NCBI RefSeq assembly: GCF_015207245.1
Contig: NZ_JADEXF010000071.1
Location: forward strand, 1-9,221
DNA length: 9,221 nt
DNA from: Nostoc cf. edaphicum LEGE 07299
GTDB lineage: Bacteria > Cyanobacteriota > Cyanobacteriia > Cyanobacteriales > Nostocaceae
Reading direction: 5' to 3'
Part shown: positions 1 through 4,683 of the stretch, piece by piece
Layout: each line of letters begins with the position of its first letter
Position numbering within the stretch: position 1 is the stretch's first letter
Notes under the pieces: generated by a model
Told to the model about the DNA's origin: nothing
Databases searched by the model: none
Seen by the model: only the letters and a program-made list of their open reading frames with translations
Program-made: the position numbers and the translations under genes

Positions 1-89
1 CCCCAATGCATCGGGGGGATTGAGGGGGGTAATTCGACTTGTGTACCATATATTTCCCCCCAATGCATCGAGGGGATTAAGAGGGGTAA
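1..89. repeat. Two tandem copies of a 32-bp GC-rich repeat, 57-bp period
   Basis: Copies lie at 1-32 and 58-89 and match at 29 of 32 positions. Each starts CCCCAATGCATCG and ends in a G-run followed by GTAA. The 25 bp between them is AT-rich. Part of that spacer (GACTTGTGTACC, 36-47) recurs loosely downstream of copy two, around 116-129, so the real unit may be longer and degenerate. The first copy starts at the window edge, so more copies may lie outside. It resembles dispersed intergenic repeats of cyanobacteria. It is not a CRISPR: there are only two visible copies and they diverge internally. Confidence 0.7.
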
Positions 90-98
90 ATCCAGGGT

Positions 99-138
99 TT
101 GGGCTTCATTACCAAGATGTGTGTACACCGTAGCCCAA
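99..138. other. Inverted repeat downstream of the antenna-domain gene
   Basis: TTGGGCT at 99-105 pairs with AGCCCAA at 132-138 across a 26-nt loop that contains the 8-bp palindrome GTGTACAC (121-128). It lies 15 nt past the stop of the minus-strand gene ending at 154, so it could be a 3'-end structure of that mRNA. No T-tract follows on the minus strand, so a classical Rho-independent terminator is not supported. Confidence 0.3.
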
Positions 139-153
139 GCTTAGGAGAGGGAT

Positions 154-582
154 TTAGGGTAAGGGCTTTTGATAAACATAATTTTGCGCCACTTTCCAAT
201 AGCGCGAGAACCGTTTCAAGTCAATATAGCCCTCATAGTCAAAAAATGGTTCTACCTCTAACACTTCCACTGCTATAGAACCCTTCATTTGATTACATAT
301 ATCATCAAACCGGGGACTAGGACTATTGGCTGTGACAACTAAATTGGCATCATGTTCTTGAGCAAAAGCTAAAATTTCTTGTGCCACATCGCCACGACGG
401 ATAACAACGGGTAACTCTAACAAGCATTCGTAGATAAAAGCAATGCGTTTGAGACTCAGTTGCCATTCCTCTATCAAAGCCTCATCCCAAACCCAGATAG
501 CTGGGGCATCGGGGTATTTTTGCAGCACAGGGTTGTATGGACTGAGGCAATCTCCATGTACCCAAACAATTGATTTATTCAT
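154..582 (-). CDS. Free-standing N-terminal (antenna-like) domain of a split photolyase/cryptochrome
   Basis: This 142-residue protein matches only the N-terminal Rossmann-like alpha/beta domain of the photolyase/cryptochrome family. Family landmarks are visible in order. SIVWVHGDCLSPYNPVL (4-20) corresponds to the family's 'VWFRRDLRLxDNPAL' strand and helix. AIWVWDE (28-34) is the second strand. SLKRIAFIYECLLELPVVIRRGD (43-65) is the helix plus strand before the 'G-D/N' turn. AQEHDANLVVTANSPSP (74-90) is the next helix and strand. RFSRYWK (124-130) lies at the domain end. There is no FAD-binding helical domain; a complete photolyase is usually about 450-500 residues. That half is encoded separately on the same strand at 4678-5532. 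The start is ATG at 582-580. An AAGG lies 7 nt upstream inside the adjoining inverted repeat and could serve as ribosome binding site. In the family this domain holds a light-harvesting cofactor; whether this one does is unknown. Confidence 0.8.
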   Translation of the reverse strand: MNKSIVWVHGDCLSPYNPVLQKYPDAPAIWVWDEALIEEWQLSLKRIAFIYECLLELPVVIRRGDVAQEILAFAQEHDANLVVTANSPSPRFDDICNQMKGSIAVEVLEVEPFFDYEGYIDLKRFSRYWKVAQNYVYQKPLP

Positions 583-584
583 TT
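579..584. repeat. Left 6-bp target-site duplication (TCATTT)
   Basis: TCATTT directly abuts the outer end of the left inverted repeat and is matched by TCATTT at 4678-4683 outside the right one. On the minus strand it reads AAATGA and contains the ATG start codon of the antenna-domain gene. Confidence 0.75.
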
Positions 585-607
585 CAATACCTTAGCCAAA
601 ATAAGAG
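585..607 (+). repeat. Left terminal inverted repeat
   Basis: This 23-bp repeat starts CAATACCTT at the outer end and ends AAAATAAGAG inside. It matches the reverse complement of 4655-4677 at 22 of 23 positions; the single difference is A594 here, where the reversed right copy has T. Identity stops on the inner side at 608. Confidence 0.85.
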
Positions 608-792
608 TATGAGGAGGTAGGGCTGACGTAGTAGATGTTATTGTCTCTCACAACATGGTCAACATTGATTGGACTGTGAAAGAGAGGGGTATCACAGATG
701 TGCGCCCTTACGAGGATCTATTTTTTTGTACCTCACCCATGCGGGAACCGCTATAAGACATCTCCAAAAAACAATATAAAAGACTTGTGCAG

Positions 793-831
793 TGAGGGTT
801 GATACCTCATTCTGGAGATATCTATAGATAT
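793..831 (+). promoter_or_regulatory. Candidate promoter and operator of the GTPase operon
   Basis: A -35-like TTGATA (799-804) and a -10-like TATAGA (823-828) are 18 nt apart, about 90 nt before the first GTPase start. The -35 box lies in the loop of the inverted repeat TGAGG (793-797)/CCTCA (805-809). The -10 box lies inside the perfect 14-bp palindrome ATATCTATAGATAT (818-831). Symmetric sites over both boxes would suit a dimeric repressor. The hexamers are imperfect, so this is a candidate only. Confidence 0.4.
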
Positions 832-840
832 GAACTTAAT

Positions 841-848
841 GCGATCGC
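841..848. repeat. HIP1 octamer GCGATCGC
   Basis: Perfect copy of the highly iterated palindrome of cyanobacterial genomes, here between the candidate promoter and the first GTPase. Further perfect copies lie at 4158-4165 (in the membrane protein gene), 5564-5571, 7985-7992 and 8087-8094. The presence of two copies inside the element suggests it has long resided in cyanobacterial genomes. Confidence 0.9.
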
Positions 849-904
849 TAATTTAATTCCGAAATTCACCTCAACTAGACTGTAGCATTTCCAAGAGAAC
901 CAAT

Positions 905-908
905 GGAG
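905..908 (+). promoter_or_regulatory. Shine-Dalgarno GGAG of the first GTPase
   Basis: GGAG lies 10 nt before ATG 919. It is the clearest ribosome binding site in the operon and supports that start. The overlapping ATG at 903 is out of frame. Confidence 0.5.
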
Positions 909-918
909 TAATTGCACC

Positions 919-2067
919 ATGAAAAACTTCAAAATTGTGACATTAGGAGCATCAGGCGCAGGAAAAACTGTATTCCTAGCTAGTATGTTTAAGGCATTAT
1001 CAACTCAGAAAAACTCTAATTTTAAGCTTGATGTTGAAGATCCAGACAAACGAAAATTACTAAACTCCACCTATACACAGATACTGACTGGAGATACTTG
1101 GCCTCCTGGAACAAAAAACATTTCCGAATGGACATTTACTTGCCAAGTTCAAACAGAAGATTTTGATAAATTCAATGCTTGTCAATTCACTTACTTTGAC
1201 TACGCTGGAGGTCGCCTAACTGATATAGAGAAGGATGAGGACTTGGAAAATGTCGTACAGCAAGCTGATACAGTTTTAGGATTACTAGATGGTCAGAAAA
1301 TATATGCTTGGCTGAATGGTAGCGATCAACTACGAGCCAATATATTTTTAAGTACGGATTTACCCAATATTCTCAAACGGATGCAGCAGCTTACAGTTCC
1401 AGTTCACTTTGTTATTACTAAGTGGGATGTTCTGGATCAGAAGTTTACCCTATCTCAAATACGTGAAAAACTTCTCACTATTCCGGCTTTTGCACAATTA
1501 ATCAAAAGTCGAGGTGAAGCAGGTTCTATTGTCCGAATTATTCCAGTTAGTGCTATCGGGTTGGAATTTGCTACTCTGCAACCAGATGGAAGTATGAAAA
1601 AGAATCCAGGTAAGATTCCATTTCCCTTTTTGCTTGAAGCGCCTATATCCTGTGTTTTGCCAGATAGACTACAACAATTGCATAATGAAAAACAAGCACA
1701 AGAAAAACAACTCGAACAACAAATTAAGAAAATGGATGATGGCAATATTGTGGTTGGTACATTAATTGGTAGCCTAGATTTTTTAGGGATTGGATTAGAT
1801 GGATTGGGGCTACTTCTAGAGATCGACGATACGGCTGAAATCAGAATGGCTAGATTGTTTACTAAAGCAACTTCAATGGTTACTTCTTTGGTGAAAGGGG
1901 GAATAAAAGGAATTAATGAAAAAATAAGTAAAGGCTCTCGGAAAAAGAAAGAAACTACGCTCAAATTCGTTAAAGACGAACAGTCTGCTCTAATACATGC
2001 AATGAACGTCTTTTATGATTTTGAGAAAGATTTAATAGATAGTTTTCCAGATTCAAAATTAGTTTAG
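919..2067 (+). CDS. TRAFAC-like P-loop GTPase, first of a tandem pair (coiled-coil type)
   Basis: This 382-residue protein has the full set of GTPase motifs. G1 is GASGAGKT (10-17). A probable switch I segment is WPPGTKNISEW (61-71), with T65 as candidate Mg-sensing threonine. G3 is D-x-x-G in FDYAGG (D94-G97). G4 is TKWD (167-170), a variant of NKxD that predicts guanine specificity. G5 is SAIG (211-214). After the G domain comes LQPDGSMKK (220-228), which is shared with the next gene. A charged, Gln-rich coiled coil follows (about 250-272), then a Gly/Leu-rich hydrophobic stretch (about 275-300) and a Lys-rich tail ending in SFPDS. It has no signal peptide and is likely cytoplasmic or membrane-attached. 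The gene opens a three-gene operon; the next start is 30 nt away. It resembles the 'double-GTPase' families of predicted conflict systems; that family assignment is from memory of motif style and is not proven. Confidence 0.8.
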   Translation: MKNFKIVTLGASGAGKTVFLASMFKALSTQKNSNFKLDVEDPDKRKLLNSTYTQILTGDTWPPGTKNISEWTFTCQVQTEDFDKFNACQFTYFDYAGGRLTDIEKDEDLENVVQQADTVLGLLDGQKIYAWLNGSDQLRANIFLSTDLPNILKRMQQLTVPVHFVITKWDVLDQKFTLSQIREKLLTIPAFAQLIKSRGEAGSIVRIIPVSAIGLEFATLQPDGSMKKNPGKIPFPFLLEAPISCVLPDRLQQLHNEKQAQEKQLEQQIKKMDDGNIVVGTLIGSLDFLGIGLDGLGLLLEIDDTAEIRMARLFTKATSMVTSLVKGGIKGINEKISKGSRKKKETTLKFVKDEQSALIHAMNVFYDFEKDLIDSFPDSKLV

Positions 2068-2097
2068 ACCTATATCAATAAATCTCCTAAAGATGCA

Positions 2098-3180
2098 ATG
2101 AATAACTACAGTATTATTACTCTCGGAGCATCTGGCTCTGGTAAAACAATTTTCTTGGCTAGTCTTTTCAAGGTATTTTCAACACAAGGAAAATTTGGCT
2201 TTTCTCTAGATGTTCAAGACAATTCTAAAAGAATGGTTTTGAATAAGATATTTGCAGATTTGACTACAGGAGAACAATGGCCTTCAGGCACTAGAAATAT
2301 TTCTGAATGGGCATTAACTGCCTATGTAAATAACTCAGGAATATCTAAGATTCCAGCCTGTAAAATCACCTATGTTGATTATAAGGGAGGTCTAATCACA
2401 GACGTATCAACAGAAGATGAAGAAAATTACGGCGGTTACAATAATTTGGAAACCTACGTTAAAGAAGCGGATGCAGTTTTAGTAATCTTAGATGGTCAAA
2501 AGCTACTTTCTTTGATGCAGGATCGCGACTTAACTAATAAGGTTGTTTTCAGATGGCTAAACGAAGACCTATCGGCCCTCATGCAAATGGTCGATAAATG
2601 CAATAAATATATTCCCGTTCATTTCATCATTAGCAAGTGGGACTTACTTGAAGGTAGCTACTCTCTAGCAGATGTAAAAAAACGCTTGCTGAATAATGTT
2701 TCTGAATTTTATAACGTAGTTGACAATAGGAGGAAAGTAAGTTGTCCGGTACGTTTGATTCCTGTCAGTTCTTTAGGTAAGGGTTTTGCTGTCCTACAAC
2801 CTGATGGACAGATGAAGAAAGTTTCAGTCAATCCACATCCAATGAATGTAGAGTGTCCTCTAGCTTTTGCTTTGACGGATAAGCTACCAAATCCAGGCAG
2901 ATCGAAACAAAAGCCTTTCAAACTCACAGTATGGGATTGGATTGTCATTGCAATTTGTATTGCTTTCATTCAACCTAGCAATGGGTTAATGCTGGTTATT
3001 GCTATTGTTTATTTTGGGTTTCGTCTATTGAGGAACAAGAAGCAAAGATTAGATGAAATTTCATCGAGTGAGCAGGCATTTGAACAAATTCTGAGTAAAT
3101 GTGAAGAAATTAAGAAACAATTCAATGCTGACTTTCCTGACTCCGATCTTGCTAAAATCCCCTCTTTTAAATCTAGGTAA
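2098..3180 (+). CDS. TRAFAC-like P-loop GTPase, second of a tandem pair (transmembrane hairpin type)
   Basis: This 360-residue paralogue of the preceding protein aligns with it without gaps over about the first 100 residues (21 of the first 30 identical). G1 is GASGSGKT (10-17), switch I is WPSGTRNISEW (61-71), G3 is VDYKGG (D94-G97), G4 is SKWD (179-182) and G5 is SSLG (224-227). Next comes LQPDGQMKK (233-241). The C-terminal part differs: two hydrophobic spans (about 279-293 and 297-311) joined by PSNG form a likely membrane hairpin, followed by a basic stretch and a helical tail ending near DFPDS (345-349). The G domain would stay in the cytoplasm. The gene has no clear Shine-Dalgarno site, and 8 nt separate it from the third gene. 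The tandem TAA TAA at its end is a double stop. A GTPase that anchors to the membrane beside a soluble-looking partner suggests a heteromeric pair; this is inference. Confidence 0.8.
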   Translation: MNNYSIITLGASGSGKTIFLASLFKVFSTQGKFGFSLDVQDNSKRMVLNKIFADLTTGEQWPSGTRNISEWALTAYVNNSGISKIPACKITYVDYKGGLITDVSTEDEENYGGYNNLETYVKEADAVLVILDGQKLLSLMQDRDLTNKVVFRWLNEDLSALMQMVDKCNKYIPVHFIISKWDLLEGSYSLADVKKRLLNNVSEFYNVVDNRRKVSCPVRLIPVSSLGKGFAVLQPDGQMKKVSVNPHPMNVECPLAFALTDKLPNPGRSKQKPFKLTVWDWIVIAICIAFIQPSNGLMLVIAIVYFGFRLLRNKKQRLDEISSSEQAFEQILSKCEEIKKQFNADFPDSDLAKIPSFKSR

Positions 3181-3188
3181 TAAGTATT

Positions 3189-4265
3189 ATGACAATTCAA
3201 GCTTGGACTTTTCTCGTTAGCCGAAATCAGTCAATCGACTACAAAACTGTAGTCGCACCTGATTTCATTTCTGAAGCTAAAATTCGCAGTTTGCTCACTA
3301 AAGTTACAGAAGAAGATTTTACTGAAAGTGGGCGAATAAGTATTCGTGAGGTAAATGGCTCTGAAATTGGCAACTTTACTGTTGTTTTTCGTTCGGTTAA
3401 AGCCAGAAACAACGACATAGGAGAGGAGGGAAATGAAGTATTAAAAGATGCAGTTGGGAGAGAAATTTATTGGGTGGAGGGACTCGTTTTTCAAAAAAAT
3501 TTGTCCGAAATGCAGTATAAAATTGGAGAAAGTCATCTCGATCGAGCACATAGAGAACTACAAGAGAAGTATCGTGAGTTTTGGTATGAGGATAAGCTCA
3601 GTATTTCCTATGTGATTAATTTGGTAAAAGTTACATCTGAGTCAGACAACAGGTTTAGAGTGATAGAGCCATTGGTGATTACATTAAGACCTCAATTAGC
3701 AGAGTATCAATTACCAAAAAAAAAAGAACTTAAAAACTATAAATATCCTCACGGTAAACCTATGAGAAACAAAACAAGTTTATTTAGACTTGTTTTGATT
3801 GCAATTACAGCACTATTATTGACTGGTATAGTTTGGAAAGTTTGGTCGGACTCGCAGTCAAAGATATGCCTGTATGTTACTCGAGATGTACAAATTGAAT
3901 TTCATCTGCCAAATCAAACTCTCTCATCACCAAAGGTATTACCTGGAATTGAGGGGCTTAAAAAATTAAAAAAAGAAAACGAAGCAGCTTGGATATTGCT
4001 AAACGGTTCTTTGGAGGTAGAAAAATCTCTTGCCAATCAGATTAAAACTGAAGTAGACAAACAAAAAGAAAGAACACTAAAAGCCGGGAGTCTTACAATA
4101 GTTCCAGATGGAAAGACCTCATCAAAATTAAACATCAAGAATCACCCGATTGACTTAGCGATCGCCCTACTTCAAAATAAAACGGTTACTAGCGGCAAAC
4201 TTCAGGCAACAATAATTGAACCAATTTCGCAAAAAGCATCGTTCTGTAATGCTTTAAAAATGTAA
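3189..4265 (+). CDS. Single-pass membrane protein, third gene of the GTPase operon (unknown function)
   Basis: I do not recognise a named family for this 358-residue protein. Residues 1-180 look like a mixed alpha/beta cytoplasmic domain, with EIYWVEGLVF (92-101) as a strand-rich core and a charged helix at about 112-132. A strongly basic stretch (KKKELKNYKYPHGKPMRNK, 177-195) precedes one hydrophobic span (about 198-217). By the positive-inside rule this places the N-domain in the cytoplasm and about 140 C-terminal residues outside. The only two cysteines, C227 and C353, both lie in that outer part and could form a disulfide. The C-terminal domain has a Lys-rich helix (256-296). The start, 8 nt after the second GTPase, argues for one transcript. 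A role as membrane partner or effector of the GTPases is inferred from position alone. One HIP1 site lies in the gene (4158-4165). Confidence 0.75.
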   Translation: MTIQAWTFLVSRNQSIDYKTVVAPDFISEAKIRSLLTKVTEEDFTESGRISIREVNGSEIGNFTVVFRSVKARNNDIGEEGNEVLKDAVGREIYWVEGLVFQKNLSEMQYKIGESHLDRAHRELQEKYREFWYEDKLSISYVINLVKVTSESDNRFRVIEPLVITLRPQLAEYQLPKKKELKNYKYPHGKPMRNKTSLFRLVLIAITALLLTGIVWKVWSDSQSKICLYVTRDVQIEFHLPNQTLSSPKVLPGIEGLKKLKKENEAAWILLNGSLEVEKSLANQIKTEVDKQKERTLKAGSLTIVPDGKTSSKLNIKNHPIDLAIALLQNKTVTSGKLQATIIEPISQKASFCNALKM

Positions 4266-4272
4266 TTATTTA

Positions 4273-4317
4273 CTCAAATTTGCCAAGCAATGCTTATAGC
4301 GATAAGCAAGCTTTGAG
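4273..4317 (+). other. Stem-loop just after the last gene of the operon
   Basis: TGCTTAT (4291-4297) and ATAAGCA (4302-4308) form a 7-bp stem with an AGCG loop. CTCAAA (4273-4278) and TTTGAG (4312-4317) can add an outer stem with an asymmetric internal loop. It begins 8 nt after the stop codon at 4265. No T-tract follows, so it is more likely an mRNA 3' stabilising or processing hairpin than an intrinsic terminator. Confidence 0.4.
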
Positions 4318-4420
4318 CAATATTTAACAAAGTCTCAAGGAGAAGTGTAGCCTGAGTTAAGGTAAATTCAGCATAACAAATGTGTAGCCACCAGCCACTC
4401 TATTTACGTAGGCGACCAGG

Positions 4421-4455
4421 AAATTGGCATCCACCAACAATACCTTCGCCAATTT
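4421..4455. repeat. 8-bp inverted repeat AAATTGGC/GCCAATTT
   Basis: AAATTGGC (4421-4428) is the exact reverse complement of GCCAATTT (4448-4455), with 19 nt between. Its role is unknown. It shares the TTGGC/GCCAA core with the right terminal repeat region, so a protein-binding role is possible but unproven. Confidence 0.3.
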
Positions 4456-4459
4456 ACGA

Positions 4460-4490
4460 GGGTGAGTTAATGTATTAACTCCCTTTTCTC
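4460..4490 (+). terminator. Candidate intrinsic terminator of the GTPase operon
   Basis: GAGTTAAT (4464-4471) pairs perfectly with ATTAACTC (4474-4481). With T4463 bulged out, GG (4461-4462) pairs with CC (4482-4483). TTTTCTCT follows directly (4484-4491). A stem plus T-rich run on the plus strand, 195 nt past the last stop codon, fits termination of the operon. The stem is AT-rich and the loop very small, so strength is uncertain. Confidence 0.4.
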
Positions 4491-4514
4491 TAAGGCTTGG
4501 CAAAAACAATAAGT

Positions 4515-4533
4515 CCTAAAAATTCCTTTTAGG
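4515..4533. other. 7-bp stem-loop CCTAAAA/TTTTAGG
   Basis: CCTAAAA (4515-4521) and TTTTAGG (4527-4533) pair across a 5-nt loop. A run of seven T lies 12 nt further on (4546-4552), too far for a standard intrinsic terminator. Confidence 0.3.
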
Positions 4534-4608
4534 TTGAGCGCAAGGTTTTTTTATGTATTGCCCGCAGTATAAAGGGTTTGAAAGTCCAAGCTCCCTTGTC
4601 AGCTCAAC
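4533..4608. repeat. Interrupted 12-bp inverted repeat near the right end of the element
   Basis: GTTGAGC-g-CAAGG (4533-4545) pairs with CCTTG-tca-GCTCAAC (4594-4608) around a 48-nt interior. The size (76 bp) and pairing would suit a structured RNA or a remnant of a miniature element. No further evidence. Confidence 0.3.
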
Positions 4609-4624
4609 GCTCATGTATCGGTCA

Positions 4625-4670
4625 TTTTGCCAGTTTTGCCAAAATTTTTGTAGGCTCTTATTTTGGCAAA
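4625..4670. other. TTTTGCCA direct repeats and hairpin overlapping the right terminal repeat
   Basis: TTTTGCCA occurs at 4625-4632 and 4634-4641. TTTGCCAAAAT (4635-4645) is the exact reverse complement of ATTTTGGCAAA (4660-4670), which is part of the right terminal inverted repeat, so an 11-bp hairpin with a 14-nt loop can form. It could be a repeated transposase binding core or a 3' structure for the minus-strand FAD gene... the latter would be upstream-oriented past its stop at 4678. No T-tract follows on either strand. Confidence 0.4.
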
Positions 4671-4677
4671 GGTATTG
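4655..4677 (-). repeat. Right terminal inverted repeat
   Basis: This 23-bp repeat begins CTCTTATTTTGGC on the inner side and ends AAGGTATTG at the outer edge. It is the inverted partner of 585-607 with one mismatch (A4668). The next base is the first of the TCATTT duplication. Confidence 0.85.
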
Positions 4678-4683
4678 TCATTT
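4678..4683. repeat. Right 6-bp target-site duplication (TCATTT)
   Basis: Identical to 579-584. On the minus strand it reads AAATGA and supplies the last lysine codon and the TGA stop of the FAD-domain gene. Confidence 0.75.

Larger units (their letters stand above)
608..918. other. Left subterminal, gene-free region of the element
   Basis: These 311 bp between the left inverted repeat and the first GTPase show no convincing ORF on either strand. They hold a short hairpin GCGG-GAA-CCGC (741-751), the inverted repeat TGAGG/CCTCA (793-809), a 14-bp palindrome (818-831) and one HIP1 site (841-848). The likely promoter of the GTPase operon lies here. Confidence 0.6.
4266..4654. other. Right subterminal, gene-free region of the element with several stem-loops
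   Basis: No credible gene lies in these 389 bp. An open frame from 4553 runs into the antisense of the FAD-domain gene and has a low-complexity, Cys/Phe-rich product, so I do not call it. The region instead holds a series of inverted repeats, listed separately, and may include transcription termination signals and transposase binding sites. Confidence 0.6.
585..4677. mobile_element. 4.1-kb transposase-less element with terminal inverted repeats carrying a GTPase operon
   Basis: The segment starts and ends with 23-bp inverted repeats (585-607 and 4655-4677, one mismatch) and is flanked by TCATTT direct repeats (579-584, 4678-4683). Its 4,093 bp hold three plus-strand genes (two GTPases and a membrane protein), a 311-bp left subterminal region and a 389-bp right subterminal region. 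No transposase, integrase or recombinase is encoded, so it would be non-autonomous and mobilised in trans, or a relic of a larger element. Removing it together with one TCATTT joins two photolyase genes in an ATGA overlap, which independently supports the boundaries. A 6-bp duplication fits several IS families; I cannot assign one from the ends, which begin CAATACCTT. Confidence 0.8.

Noticed and set aside
1..89. CRISPR array
   Set aside because: Only two diverged repeat copies with a 25-bp AT-rich gap, no cas genes, and repeat type typical of dispersed intergenic repeats.
585..607. The 23-bp repeat as a mere bidirectional terminator pair
   Set aside because: The two copies are 4 kb apart, sit exactly next to identical TCATTT sequences, and their removal restores an ATGA gene overlap, which a terminator does not explain.
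1455..1964. Minus-strand open frame of 169 codons
   Set aside because: It lies fully inside the first GTPase, whose G5 and C-terminal motifs are coded in the opposite direction; the product is Ser/Pro/Ile-rich shadow sequence.
919..4265. Dynamin-like or septin-like assignment for the GTPases
   Set aside because: The TKWD/SKWD and WPxGT motifs and the short overall length do not match dynamin or septin signatures; only a general TRAFAC-like call is supported.
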